Of a DNA stretch of 64,000 nt, positions 33,262 through 44,274 are shown piece by piece. The notes below the pieces were generated by a model. That model saw only the letters and a list, made by a program, of their open reading frames with translations. It had not been told where the DNA came from and searched no databases. The position numbers and the translations under genes are program-made. This stretch comes from Symbiodinium kawagutii (lineage: Eukaryota > Sar > Dinophyceae > Suessiales > Symbiodiniaceae): the NCBI GenBank assembly GCA_009767595.1, contig VSDK01018756.1:50772-114771 (forward strand), read 5' to 3'. How positions within the stretch are numbered: position 1 is the first letter of the stretch; every line of letters begins with the position of its first letter.

Positions 33262-33455
33262 TTTTTTGGCTTGGGAAAACTTGGGGGTACAGTATCACAT
33301 GTGCTTTTTGGGCTTGGGAAAACTTGGGGGTACAGTATCACATGTGCTTTTTGGGCTTGGGAAAACTTGGGGGTACAGTATCACATGTGCTTTTTGGGCT
33401 TGGGAAAACTTGGGGGTACAGTATCACATGTGCTTTTTGGGCTTGGGAAAGCTTT
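33262..33455. repeat. 43-bp tandem repeat, 4 full copies
   Basis: The word GGCTTGGGAAAACTTGG starts at 33268, 33311, 33354 and 33397, with a changed fifth start at 33440; spacing is exactly 43 bp. All three plus frames stay open through it, giving artefact peptides with WAWENLG and LGKTWG. Confidence 0.97.
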
Positions 33456-33931
33456 GGTGGTATATTGACATTGTCGTACAACCAAACTGGGTGGTCCTGC
33501 AGTGTGTGCTTCACTCTGGGATATAGCCGGCAGTCACGCGGACAGTCTGAAACAAGTAGGAGATCCGTGGAAAGGTTGGTACTGAAAGCGATCAAAATTC
33601 TGGAGACAAAATAAGTCGGAAAATCATGGAAAATCTCTGCTGCTGGATATTTTGTTCGGCGTTTGGGTGGAAAGAACTCTCAAACAAGGCATGATAGATA
33701 TTGCATGATATTGCCAATTTGCCACTTCCGAGCTTCTTCAGCGGAAATGGGAGGATTGTGGTAACTTTAGCACACTTAAGTCGGCACTTCAGCCAAGGTG
33801 CAGTTGCAGGTCTGTCCAACCGAACGGTTCGCTTCAGAGGGTTGAACCAGTCACGAGTTGGTTACTTGGGACGTTACCAGTTGAGCGGTGACCACCCAAC
33901 TGGTGGCTCACTCTCAGCGGCCTTTGAGCAC

Positions 33932-34020
33932 CTCACACATTGCAAGGCCCTCGAGGTTGAAAGAATTGCCAGGATCATGTCCTGCAAACATCCGGGAGAA
34001 GTTCTGGGAGAAGGCTTTGA
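33932..34020 (-). CDS. exon candidate, unknown
   Basis: Peptide SQNFSRMFAGHDPGNSFNLE then GLAMCE up to an ATGTGTGAG|GTGCTC donor. The plus strand also has a 109-codon open frame here (33701-34030), so strand is not certain. Confidence 0.42.
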
Positions 34021-34462
34021 TGATCTTTGATGTGTTCCCAAAATTGGTCAGTGATGTGGTTTGCTAATGTTTGCTACGCATTGTACATCTTGCTGTATGA
34101 AAAATTATGCTTGATTTGGCACATAAAATGGCTTGCTACATCGCCACATCTTGCTGCTTGGGTTGGTTTGGGTCAAGGGTCTTTCCCGCTCAAGTTTCAA
34201 TACTTTGCAGCTCATTTTCCTTCAATCATGGCCGGTGTGGCGTCAGCTGGTACCAGTTGTAGAGATATGATATCACCAAGTAGGGCTACAGGTACCAAAC
34301 CGATGTTCTCATCATTCGGTGCAGTGAGGAGCCCACATCATATCCACTGCGATTCTTGAGGATCCCAGCGGTGAAAAATCAGGATCAACAAGCTAAATGA
34401 AATGTTGCAACCACGGACCCTGGACAGCTAAGGGCATATCTTCATACTGTAGATCCGCCCAA

Positions 34463-34739
34463 TTACACGAATTGATTGAAAATGGCAACTCTGATCCAAG
34501 GTTCTTCCTGCTTGGCTCCTTGTAGATGGCCATTGGCATCCCAAAGCTGTTCAAAATGCCCGCCAGCATCCTGTCACAGGGTCCACGAACGTAACGAAAC
34601 GTTGACTCCCCATGCGCTACCGCTCCTCCGCATCGAGCTTTGGGCTGTGACCAGATTTCCCAAGTCGTTGGGCTCCCCGTTGTCCTCGGTGTCTTCGGAA
34701 ACTCCGAACACGTTGAGATGCCGGGAGTCGGCCGGGAGT
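34463..34739 (-). CDS. coding segment with in-frame TGA
   Basis: One minus frame reads LNVFGVSEDTEDNGEPNDLG and on to GVNVSLRSWTL, meets TGA at 34574-34576, then continues in the same frame as DAGGHFEQLWDANGHLQGAK and VAIFNQFV to TAA. GTGACAG|G precedes the second half as an acceptor. It is either a short intron of a multiple of three bases, a pseudogene, or two chance frames. Confidence 0.48.
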
Positions 34740-35047
34740 CAGACCAGGAACAAAGGATCCTCCTCATCTGGATCAGACCTTGGCGAACATGAGAGGGTTT
34801 TGTGGAGATTCAAGCAACTCAATGTTGCATGAAATGTTGTTCAAAAGTCACATGTCAGAAATCCAATTTCGTCTTCTATGCTCGAAGTGAATGATGCGAA
34901 CCACATTGTCTATGTCTACAATGACCTGTTTGGAATGACTGACCGTTCCTGATCCAATAATAGATTTTGGCCAAAAGACTTCTACAAATGTATGCAGGGC
35001 AACGGGTGTACCATGTTTGGTACAAAGTGCATTGGATGCGGAGCTAC

Positions 35048-35209
35048 ATCCTTCCTCTGCCCGAAGTTGCGTCCTTTCCCCAGTCGTTTCTCAGATTGCA
35101 GCAGGGGATTCAAGCCCGCATCTGTCAGGATGTTGCGTAGCTTCATGCGATCCTGCCAAGATTTGCTGAGCCGCTGTTGGAACAGCTGGAGCACCTCCCC
35201 CGTGCTACC
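35048..35209 (-). CDS. internal exon, helical, unknown protein
   Basis: Very good acceptor TTGGTAATTTCTCAG|G, donor AAGGAT|GTAGCT, exactly 54 codons, phase 0 both ends. Amphipathic (GEVLQLFQQRLSKSWQDRMK; SEKRLGKGRNFGQRK). Confidence 0.65.
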
Positions 35210-35296
35210 CTGAGAAATTACCAATGCAAACGACGCAGTCCTCTACGCTTTCCAAACGGTCCCCAAGCTGCAGCATGGCTTCATGCCAGACCTCAC

Positions 35297-35425
35297 AAGT
35301 TCACCGAGCTCAGATTTGTCAGGGGAAAATTCGAGTGAGGTCCCTGCTACTCGCTGCAGGTCCAAGGTGGAGATGATGCTCTTCGCATATTGGGAGATGC
35401 TTTGAAACCTCGGCAGCCGTTGCAA
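35297..35425 (-). CDS. upstream exon of the same gene
   Basis: Ends at GGTGAACTT|GTGAGG in phase 0, 87 nt before the 35209 acceptor. Peptide SQYAKSIISTLDLQRVAGTS then DKSELGEL. An overlapping frame (TTVIKLIATAAEVSKHLP) is also plausible, so the 5' part is undecided. Confidence 0.48.
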
Positions 35426-35649
35426 TCAGCTTGATGACGGTTGTCTGGATGTGTTCATGACTTTTCTGTTTACTGGGTAGAATCAAGTAGCAAAAGAACA
35501 GGGTCATGTATGGTAGAGGAATGTTTAGTTTCTTGTCAATGCCAATGGCAGATTGCAAGGACTTTCAAGGAAGCTATTTCTTTGATAGGACTTTCCCAAG
35601 CAAATTATCTGATAAATCATTTTGATCTAGTTTGATCCCTGACCGTGAC

Positions 35650-35759
35650 AGATCCACGATCGGCAGACTTCCACAGGGTCCCCGAGGCAAATGCCATCGT
35701 GTCAAATCCAGCAAAGGCGATGTGCCCAAAGTCTCAGTTGGCCCAACGATTTCTGCTGC
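35650..35759 (-). CDS. exon candidate, unknown
   Basis: Acceptor GACGTTGCCTCAG|G, peptide AEIVGPTETLGTSPLLDLTR. 3' end uncertain. Confidence 0.38.
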
Positions 35760-36037
35760 CTGAGGCAACGTCAGCTCCTACATGCGCTTCCAATATCAAC
35801 CCACCACACCCATATGGCTCGGCTCAAGCACTTGGGATCAGAATATCCTGCAGACTTTCTGAAGTTAGTGAATCAGGTTCGAATTAACTTAGTGAATCAA
35901 AACACAGGCCTGTTATCATGTGTTGAAACAAAATGTTTTACAGGGTTTTGCTATTGCGAAGCATCGACATGTCACGACTCTAAACACCTGACGGCAGGTC
36001 TTCAGCAGTTGTGACCGGCTGATTAGAAAGACATCGG

Positions 36038-36163
36038 CTAAACATCCAGAAGTGCCTCCAGAATGACCTTGACGACCGTTTCGGGAAAGCTGCGGGAAAG
36101 CAGCATAATACCTTGGCAAATTGGAGACCGAAGACTAGACCATCTCTCCTTGAGGGAGCCTTG
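36038..36163 (-). CDS. terminal exon, unknown protein
   Basis: Open frame of 41 residues after GACAAAATTAG, ending FPETVVKVILEALLDV-TAG. Overlapping frames are open, but this one ends cleanly. Confidence 0.45.
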   Translation of the reverse strand, partial: QGSLKERWSSLRSPICQGIMLLSRSFPETVVKVILEALLDV

Positions 36164-36424
36164 CTAATTTTGTCATTCTTGCACGAAAAATACCTTAGCA
36201 TCTTGGCAAGCTGAGCTGGAAACCCTTAAAAAAAATAAAAGAAAGTCCCCGTCAATACCATCAATTACCATCATAGATAAAATGTGTCAAATAAAGTGAA
36301 CCGATGCCTTCCAATGCTGAAGTTGCATCCAAAAGGCGTGCTTCTTCCGAGGGCACAAGTGCATACCATCGTTGTACCAATCTTGTGCCTTTGAAAGGCG
36401 GCAAATTCGCAGCTGTCACGTCAG

Positions 36425-36654
36425 CATTCTTGCTGTGACATGCGGTGGCAAACCCTCATCGCTGACATTGCTGCCAGCGCACACACATCCCTCAGAGACT
36501 TTTCCCCCAAGTCCGGGTTCTGCAAGGCCTTAGACTGGACCAGGAAGCAGCTGGAGGAGGAACACCCCCAACATCTCCCAACTATCCCGATGTTCAGTAG
36601 GGAAACCAGCAACGTTGATTGCTTTGAGTATGCACAAATTACAGACATGCAAAT
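36425..36654 (+). CDS. exon, unknown protein
   Basis: Acceptor GCTGTCACGTCAG, then a well-mixed peptide (RWQTLIADIAASAHTSLRDF; ALDWTRKQLEEEHPQHLP) to a CAAAT|GTAGCT donor, or to TAG three bases later. The ATG at 36440 could start it. Confidence 0.62.
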
Positions 36655-36893
36655 GTAGCTGGACATCTTTCATGTCAAGATATTCGCTGTCCTATCATTG
36701 TCGAACAAAATAGGGCAGGAGTAAGCACACTGGGGCAAATGTGATCAAGAGTGGTGATTTATGTTGCTGAACAATGCTTCTTGCTGAACAATGTTTCAGA
36801 AACTGGTCAAACTGGTAGATATTGATAGGAGGATATCTGAGGCATTATGGGCGACGAGAATTGTCTTCTAAACTGCTTATGCTTCCTGAGGTG

Positions 36894-37096
36894 CTACCAA
36901 GACGCTACAAAGTGCCGCAGCCACCTCTCGCCTTCACAAGATTTTATCAGCGCAACAAGCCACAACCGAGACAACAACTGTATATGCCAACTAGCTGACG
37001 TTTTGTCAGGTTTGGCGCGCTCAGGAATTTCAATATCGCTGCGAATCTCATCTGCAGCCTGTGTTTCCAGCATCTCTTTCAATGGCTCCAAGCCAC
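36894..37096 (-). CDS. terminal exon, unknown protein
   Basis: Acceptor TTTGAAACTCAG|G, 67 codons to TAG. Acidic then hydrophobic (LEPLKEMLETQAADEIRSDI; HIQLLSRLWLVALIKSC). Upstream, in the same frame, VPALQNMLHLAGMIGASEF precedes a TGA at 37104-37106. The two halves together resemble helical-repeat (ARM/HEAT-type) protein, which is inference. Confidence 0.65.
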
Positions 37097-37260
37097 CTGA
37101 GTTTCAAACATTCAAAGCTTGTGAGGAAAACTCTGAAGCTCCTATCATCCCTGCCAAATGAAGCATGTTCTGTAGCGCTGGAACGTTTTCTACTGTCTCA
37201 TGACAGTTTTATGAATCAGAAAGGTCTTTCTGCCCCTTTCCAGGCAATATCTAAGATAAC

Positions 37261-37369
37261 CTGCCAGCATAAGCTCCACACAAACCGGGAGCTTGCCAGG
37301 TACCACCTGCACGCCACGGTGATGGCAATGTCCCCACACTGTGTGATGCTACACATGTCCTTGTGACAC
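37261..37369 (-). CDS. internal exon, cysteine-rich, unknown
   Basis: Acceptor GTGGTTGTCAG|G, donor ATGCTGGCAG|GTTATC, 36 codons (CHKDMCSITQCGDIAITVAC). Phase to the next exon not resolved. Confidence 0.5.
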
Positions 37370-37571
37370 CTGACAACCACTACATATGTTTTGCGCATAT
37401 CTATATATCATAGTATATAGAGTTGTCGCAAACCCTTGCGGCACAAAAAGAGCACCGGAATGAAATCCTTGACGCACATTTCACGTCAAGAAGCCAGGGA
37501 AACCCGATGCCAAATTCATTCCGATTGGTACTTCCGTCCTTTTCGATGGAGAAAAATCACTGAAAAGACGT

Positions 37572-37628
37572 TCAACACACGCCTTCCTTCTTCGCAGCAG
37601 CACCAGTCAAATGTCCCCTTTCCAGCAC
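37572..37628 (-). CDS. short terminal exon candidate
   Basis: Acceptor CATGGCATTGCAG|G and exactly 19 codons to TGA (VLERGHLTGAAAKKEGVC). Confidence 0.45.
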   Translation of the reverse strand: MLERGHLTGAAAKKEGVC

Positions 37629-38442
37629 CTGCAATGCCATGATGCCACGGAATGGAAGGGAATGAGGAAGGTGATACTGTTGAATGCATAGGTCCGGTCT
37701 GAATATCGCAAACAAGACCATGCTAGTGCAAGTCTCTTGCTTTCTTGCAAGGAGACTGCAACGGTGTGAAAGCCAACACATGAGTCGAACACCAATGTGC
37801 TCTTTTACTTGTCAGTTTACTATAGGTGTTTTCAAAGGGTATAAGTGTAAGTATGTAGAAGTCAACCAACTTGCAAAATAATCTAGGTCGCCAGTTCAAG
37901 CAGTCATCAATCAGTGATGAATATTCAGCGCAAAACACAACCATCGATGAATATGCAGTGCAAAAATCGCATCAAAGTTGGGATTGGGACCCAGAAACTA
38001 TGCGATCTCCCAACAAAAGACTTCGGGCGGAGGATGACCTGCCCAAATAACACTTTGGGGGGGGCTGTAGGGTCGCCCCTTACCATACACCGCTGGTTTC
38101 AGTAAAGTTCCAACCCCATCAACCCATCCATCTCCATCATCTCACCTGGCGGAGCTGTTCTTTGGTTCCAAAGGTTCCCAAATGCACGTCATCCACGATG
38201 ATGCACATCTTTCTTGACCTCAGAAAGACAATCGAAAATTGGTGATTTGGGGCTGTCCCACATAGCACCCAAATGGACAAGTTGGCTCTGTCTCACAGCC
38301 CAGGAGAAACCAGAAATCATGATGTGTACAGAAACAGCCATCCCTGTCTTGGGGGGCATTATTTATGGACAGAGGCACTTGATTTCTGCGGAGCGACGAG
38401 AAATCAGTGAAGGAGAATAAGGATAATGTAGTTTGAGATGAC

Positions 38443-38617
38443 CCCACAGATCAAACGCGTTTTATTATGCGGTGGCAAAAATGGCTCTTCCCAAACAATC
38501 AAGGCTAGCACAAAGGGCTCAATGTGGTCGTTCCTGTCCTGGTCAGCCCGCGCATCACAAGACTCCGCCAACATCCCTGGCAGCCGACGCGCCTGGACAT
38601 TTTGCCCTGGACGTAGT
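38443..38617 (-). CDS. internal exon, unknown protein
   Basis: Acceptor GTGGTTTCTCAG, donor ATCTGTGGG|GTCATC, 58 codons. Peptide LPGMLAESCDARADQDRNDH then FVLALIVWEEPFLPPHNKTR. Only one good frame. Confidence 0.62.
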
Positions 38618-38722
38618 CTGAGAAACCACCCTGGCATCGCAGAATGATTCGATTGTTGCGGACATCAGTCAATGCAGACACCAGTTAATCAGTTCATCTA
38701 TCTTATCTTATCTGATTCTCAC

Positions 38723-38837
38723 TTTGAGATCCTCCTCCAGAACCACCCTCCATGCAACAAGTTGGAAGCTTTGAGGAAACTGCGAGAGTTGTGCAACTTT
38801 GGAGTGCAAGGTATGGGTGGTCTGTGAAGGCTCGCAT
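38723..38837 (-). CDS. internal exon, unknown protein
   Basis: Acceptor CAGCACACCTGCAG, donor GATCTCAAA|GTGAGA, 38 codons, phase 0 at the end (SKVAQLSQFPQSFQLVAWRV). The exon at 38617 would need another exon between to keep phase. Confidence 0.6.
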
Positions 38838-39189
38838 CTGCAGGTGTGCTGGTGCGGATTCTCTGGGCCTGTGAGACATTCTACTGCGTGTGCGTCGTGC
38901 GTGGCGGATCGTACGGCCGCACTCGCATGTTCGAATCAATTGTTGTTTGTGTTTCTGCACTTCACTGGTTTTGCTCGCTCTCTGGAGTGACTTTGTCTTG
39001 GCGCTGGAAATCCAACCACTGCAAAGTCCACACTAGCACTAGCAGCTCAGTCTGTGATGTTTTGGTTTCTGTCTTGACATAACATCCTAGCACTGAATCA
39101 AGCAGAATAAAAAATCATTTAAGGATATCTCAAGATCAATGGGGATAAATATGGATAAATGAGCAAAAAAATTGACAAATAATCAATTT

Positions 39190-39330
39190 TCCAAATCTGG
39201 CGAGGTTGACGGCTGCAAGGCGATGTGGGCAGCGCAGGAGATCGAAGCTGTATTCTGACCTCGCATCCCAAAACGGTCCGTTGCTGCGGAGAAGACTCTG
39301 TGGAAGGGTCGAGTGACTTAGCCCACACAT
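39190..39330 (-). CDS. exon candidate, unknown
   Basis: Acceptor CCTACGTTCAG, phase 0, peptide SNGPFWDARSEYSFDLLRCP then AAVNLARFGK. 3' border unclear. Confidence 0.48.
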
Positions 39331-39364
39331 CTGAACGTAGGAAGACGACATAGAAAGACAAAAA

Positions 39365-39800
39365 ATAGATACTGAGATTGGATGAGATTGGATCAGATCA
39401 GATTAGGTCCAGTTAGGTGAGCTGAGACGAGATGATACAGAAAGAGAAGAGAAGAGAGGATAGATTAGATGGACGAGATAGAATAGGTATGACTAGATTA
39501 GATTCTCAATTGGACTAAACTAGACTAGACTAGATTAGATAGATAGATAGACAGATAGGTAGATAGGTAGGAAGGTAGATATTACGCTAGATGGGTAGAT
39601 CACGGTAAACCGGTAGATGGGATTGGAAAGGCGTGAATAAATTGGATGGGAGTAAATATGATTAGGCAGGATGGGATAGAATTGGGTAGGATTGGATAGG
39701 ATCAATTAGATTGGATTAGATCGGATTAGATTGGATAAGATCGGATTAGATTGAATTAGATTGGACTAGATTCTAGATTGGATTAAATTGGTAGATTGGT
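39365..39800. repeat. degenerate GATTA/GATAG repeat tract
   Basis: Long run of GATTGGATT, GATTAGATT, AGATAGATAG and GATGGGAT words with many variants; no ORF of interest. Confidence 0.85.
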
Positions 39801-39830
39801 AGATAGTTTGACCTTTGATACTGATCCCCG

Positions 39831-40083
39831 TTTTTTGCAGCGTAGACTGCGAACATCTTCATCTTCAACACTCCACAATTCGAGTGTCTGCTCCACAAAA
39901 TCATGGAAAGTCGAGAGTCTTCGTCTCCGACCAACTCTGAAATCAAAGTCTTCAACTTCAGCTGTCGATTCCTTGGTCCTCCAGCATGCTTGTCAGGGAA
40001 CGCACCAGCTCTTCTCCCAGCGCCTTGATCGAATGATCAGTGACACTTCGATGGTGAAACGCAACGACTTTAGGTTCGAAAGA
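39831..40083 (-). CDS. coding-like segment, two frames in succession
   Basis: The upper half reads PKVVAFHHRSVTDHSIKALG and GEELVRSLTSMLEDQGIDS to TGA; the lower half reads VEDFDFRVGRRRRLSTFHDF and LELWSVEDEDVRSL in another frame. A GAAGAGCTG|GTGCGT donor and an AATCGACAG acceptor between them leave only 44 nt. One gene with a short intron is possible. Confidence 0.45.
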
Positions 40084-40515
40084 ATTCTTTTGCTGGCTTC
40101 CTAATGGTAGATCCATGTAGATCCCTATGAATAAAACACCCCCAGTTTCCCTTCTCCCTCACATATGGGTAAATCACCAGCTAGGCAAACTGGGGGTGCT
40201 GCGACTCAACAAATGGAGATCGTTCTGATGGCTGAGGTCGTCACTGACTTGCCATTTTGGGGTCCCCAAAGGCGGAATCCCAGGCTGCAATCCACAAAGA
40301 CCTGTCGACACAGCGCCCCGCTCCATGCATCTTCTCATAGCGTGGGACAAGGCGTGGGAAACTGCGCTGGAGTGCCAAAATGACGGACATCGGACATAGA
40401 TCCAGAAAACACAGGCGTAGCTTACCTATCCCAAAAGCCTATGAAGATCATCTTACACTGCAAGGAAGATATTTGACAACTAATTCACCAAGGTCACCAA
40501 ACCATCTGAGGTGAC

Positions 40516-40663
40516 CTGATTTTCTGTAGACGTCCATTGACTGGTGTAGCCAACAGCAGTTACGCTTTCACACTGACTGCCCATGTCGCCCGCGCCTGAT
40601 GGCGAACAAAGAGTCGCACGGCTTCCCGTTCCTGCTGGTGCTTGATAGTTCGCCTTTTCATAG
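40516..40663 (-). CDS. internal exon, unknown protein
   Basis: Acceptor ACGATTCTTAG, donor GAAAATCAG|GTCACC, 49 codons, small polar residues (YQAPAGTGSRATLCSPSGAG). Confidence 0.48.
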
Positions 40664-40772
40664 CTAAGAATCGTTCTCGAATCATTCAACCAAAAATCAA
40701 CCTTTAATCGTTAACCATTCAACCATCAAGCACTGGTTATTTCTTACTTAATTTCAATTTATGGTCACAAAC

Positions 40773-40853
40773 TATCACGTCAGCACCACTAGCCATGCAG
40801 CTTTTCACCACAAGCTCCTCTGCTGGCAGGAAGATATTCTGCCCGTCCAACTC
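40773..40853 (-). CDS. internal exon, unknown protein
   Basis: Acceptor GATGAGCGCAG|G, donor GACGTGATA|GTTTGT, exactly 27 codons (ELDGQNIFLPAEELVVKSCM). Clean frame and borders. Confidence 0.6.
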
Positions 40854-41271
40854 CTGCGCTCATCTCATCATCGCTTGACATCAGCAAGGCCCAACCAATT
40901 CAGCTGGCTGACTCTGTTTGGAAACAGAACAAGGTCAAGGTTGAACCATGAACAACCACAAATACCGCAAAAAACATCAAAATCTCAGAAGTATTCATAG
41001 GATTTCATAAGATATCCATTCTTGACAGTGGTTAACTCACTGGTTCTATGCACACCCCATGGTTGACAACGGGTGCTTCATGGCGGTTGCACATCGATAT
41101 CGCTCCTCTGGTTCTGGCAGCACATCGCATAGCAGTTTCACGGTCGTGCGTGGCATGGCGTCTCGCAGACCTGCCCAGTCCGTCATGAAGCTGGACCATC
41201 ACCGACCCGACTAAGGCAGACGTCAGGAGGTTCGTTTTTGAAAACTTTAACCGACTAATCTAATGTAGATT

Positions 41272-41467
41272 CTAGTAGATTCTGATAGATTTAAATAGTG
41301 TATGTTTATCTTCCCCACATGAGAGAATGCTTTCTCGTTCTCCGAAGCTACTTCCCTGACCTGTCACGCCCGCTGCATTGCTAGCAATGCGGAACTTCCA
41401 AAGGTTCTCAGGGTCAGAAGTGACCTGGCGGCCAACCAACTGGACGTAGATCCAGTTGATGCAAAAT
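41272..41467 (-). CDS. terminal exon candidate, unknown
   Basis: Frame reading IYVQLVGRQVTSDPENLWKF and ASNAAGVTGQGSSFGERESI to TAG. A longer overlapping frame (41364-41699, 111 codons) is also open, so the choice is not secure. Confidence 0.45.
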
Positions 41468-41889
41468 TTGTGGCTTCACAAGACCTTTCTTTCTTTGTCT
41501 TGTGGAGACTTGAGTGGAGACCTTTCTTTGCGGAAAAAGGGAAGTCTCTTGCTGCAGCACTTGTGGAGACCCTGAGAGAAACAAATTGTTGTAGCTTGCC
41601 ATTGGCACCATTATGAGATTTCCGTTGCCACTCTTGTTTTTCTCCTGATCCTTTTTCCCATACTAGTTTGATGTAGTTCCATGCAGAATGTCTCCGCACT
41701 CATTCTTGTATCACATGCTTACAGTAAAATCTGTCTTGGCTGGCTCGTGTTTAAAGCACAAGCCCGGGAGGCATTTTCGAAGTCTTTCCAAGTCTGTTCA
41801 GCAAAAGGCTCCCGCCTGACTTCCCAGCGTCGAATATCCACGCATCAGTCCATCTGCACCTCGCGAAAAAGATAGCAACTTGCCACGGA

Positions 41890-42860
41890 CCTCAAAGGTC
41901 TCGAAAGATTGAAGGGACAACATCGAACCAAAAACAAGAAGCCATCATTCATTCTCAAGGAGTTGTCTTTCCAAGAAATCTCTCAAATTTCGACTCTTTC
42001 ACGCAGTTTCACGCAGTTTCACACAGTTTCATACAGTTTCGCGGGTGGAATCAATGGGGAGTGGGATCAATTGGGAGCCAACCGCCACGATGCAACAGGC
42101 GCCCCCCATGACCTTCCAAGCTGGTGAGAAGCCAAGCTCCAAGCCTGGCGAAACGTGGACTCATCGATCAAAAGATCATGGCAGCTGGAAATTTATGTGA
42201 AAGCACTGCTGTCTAGAGAAAAAAATAAAGACAAACAAATGTTATATTCTATACTGTTTTTTATGCTTATGTATAGTTGTTCCAAAAGATAATGTTCAGA
42301 CAGATCTCTTAACAAAAATGCATCCTGCCATGTAACAACTGGAAATCCATGAGAACTCAAAAGACACCAAGGATTTGTCGACACAAGCCTCCTCCTCGCA
42401 CGAGTATTGAGAGAACCACCAAGGACCCAAGCCTTGAAGAGCTGGCCAGAGTCCATGCCAAGCATGTCAAAAGGGACCACATTTGCCGATGGCATATCAG
42501 TGTCCAATTAGTTTTGTTGAAGACAACTATATAGATAATAGTAGAGGCCTCTCGGCCTCTTGAACGTTTGTATCTGGAATGGTGGCAGCTGAGATCTTTC
42601 ACACTTAATTTGGGACCGTTCAAGTTGTACAATTGCAAGTGCAGTTTGTGCAAAAAGCTCAGCGAAGCAGCAACAGCAACATACAAGAACGTCAACCACG
42701 CACAGGCATCAAATGCACAGTGAATCAGCCGCTGGCCGCACAGTAGATGGACCATACCTTCACAGAAAACTGTGCGAATACACAATTACAAAGCGTGGAA
42801 ACCACATTGGGGCTTGGCCTTTGAACTGTGAATGAACATGTCAATGTCTGCGACCCTGGG
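41890..42860. other. no confident gene
   Basis: TTTCACGCAGTTTCACACAG-type words repeat at 42000-42040. A 142-codon minus frame (42357-42785) has a hydrophobic stretch but no splice support. Confidence 0.4.
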
Positions 42861-42869
42861 CCACCTGTT

Positions 42870-43058
42870 TCAATTGACCACTTCCACTTGAGGTGTTTCA
42901 CTTGGATAAAGTATCATGTTTAACAAAGTGTGGAACAAAGCCTGCTGTGATCTGGCCTCCAAGAGTGCTATCTCGCCCTCAGAGAGTTCTTCTTCCTCGA
43001 CTCCTTCGACCTTTCCCTGTCGGCAATGATGAATAGTGAAGCCACGGCACTGATTTTT
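42870..43058 (-). CDS. terminal exon, acidic C-terminus
   Basis: Excellent acceptor TTCTCACCATTCCTTTGCAG, exactly 63 codons ending in TGA, phase 0. Peptide CRGFTIHHCRQGKVEGVEEE then SEGEIALLEARSQQALFHTL. It joins the exon ending at 43119 across a 60-nt GT-AG intron. Family not recognised. Confidence 0.8.
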   Translation of the reverse strand, partial: KNQCRGFTIHHCRQGKVEGVEEEELSEGEIALLEARSQQALFHTLLNMILYPSETPQVEVVN

Positions 43059-43118
43059 CTGCAAAGGAATGGTGAGAAACCAATGGTCCGGGAATCCATT
43101 AAGGGTACGTTTCAGAAC

Positions 43119-43172
43119 CTGTTGCCTAAAGCCGGCATTCAGAAGGTACAGCATAGACAGACTGTGATACAA
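43119..43172 (-). CDS. upstream exon of the same gene (5' limit open)
   Basis: Ends GGCAACAG|GTTCTG in phase 0 (MLYLLNAGFRQQ). The intron to 43058 is 60 nt with a clear pyrimidine tract. Where the exon begins is not determined. Confidence 0.55.
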
Positions 43173-43499
43173 ATGAGTAGCACATGCTGTGATGCATAGG
43201 AATGCCCAATAAGTCCACCCTCAAGTACATGACACCATAGGCGAATCATCAAGGGGCCTCCAACTCATCCATCCTTGGCAGATCGGCTGAAATGAAGCAA
43301 GAAGAAGCATGCTGACACATGTGCTACGTTGACATGTTGAGGACTTTCCATGTCCAACCTGGGCTTTTGAAGACTAAGACTGTAGCGGCAACGCTGCCCG
43401 CCAGGTTGCCTGTACACAGCTTGCACACAGGGTGGTGCAATGTGGAACTGTGGGGTGGCAGAACCAACGCAGCAATGAACAAAAACAAAAAGGACGAGG

Positions 43500-43745
43500 A
43501 CGACCGCCCACCACCACCACCACCACAACAACAACAACAACAAAAAAAAAAAACAACAACAACAACAGCTACAGCTACAGCTACAGCTACAGCTACAGCT
43601 ACAGCACAAGTACGTACAGCAACAGCTGCCTACAGCGGCAACAACAACAGCGACAACGACAACAACCAGGACGACGACAACAACAGCGGCTACTTACAGC
43701 AGCGGCAAACGCAGCAAACATGGCAGTCGCCGCAACAGCAACCAT
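43500..43745. repeat. CAA / ACAGCT / CAACAG low-complexity tract
   Basis: (CAA)n and an A run at 43520-43565, six ACAGCT units at 43566-43605, then irregular CAACAG and CGACAA. Frames through it encode only poly-Thr/Gln/Ala or poly-Ser/Cys/Val. Confidence 0.95.
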
Positions 43746-43894
43746 GTAACCGGCAATGGCAACAGCAGCAATAAAACACCACGAGCAAGAGAATCAAAAC
43801 AGCAGTGAAATGGAAAACACGTGTTCGCAAAGACATGGATTCAGCTCATGATTCTGCAGCGAACTGTGCCAACACATAGTATAAATGATTGATT

Positions 43895-43985
43895 GATTGA
43901 TGGATGGATGGATGGATGGATGGATGGATGGAGATTGATGGATGGATGGATGGATGGATGGATGGATGGATGGATGGATTGATTG
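43895..43985. repeat. (TGGA)n microsatellite
   Basis: About twenty GATG/TGGA units interrupted by GAGATTG near 43931. Confidence 0.96.
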
Positions 43986-44274
43986 TTCGCAAGAAGCAAG
44001 TTGGTTGTTTACACAAGTTTACTCAAACTGCAGCTGATCAAACCAGGACTGGGACAGCGCCTCCAGCATGTGCAGTAGCTGATCCGCAACCACCATCTGT
44101 CAGCGGAGGTTCGAAAGGGTGCTGGATGTTGGTGTTTCATCACAGGTTTCTCAGCTGATGCTTATGTCTAAGCTCTTCCACTGGAGACAAAACATGAAAC
44201 AAATTGAAGCAGTGTGTCTCGATGTCTGAGTCTCCTTTTCTTGGGAATTTGTTGGTGTGCTGGTTCCCTTAGCA

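Noticed and set aside
33079-33614. 129- and 155-codon plus frames with WENLG repeats
   Set aside because: Created by the 43-bp tandem repeat, which has no stop in any plus frame.
34574-37106. Reassigned TGA codon
   Set aside because: The kinase and several terminal exon candidates end in TGA, so a general change of meaning is not supported.
43265-43774. Frames of 105-151 codons rich in Thr, Gln, Ala or Cys, Val
   Set aside because: Low-complexity CAA/ACAGCT DNA; both strands are open for the same reason.
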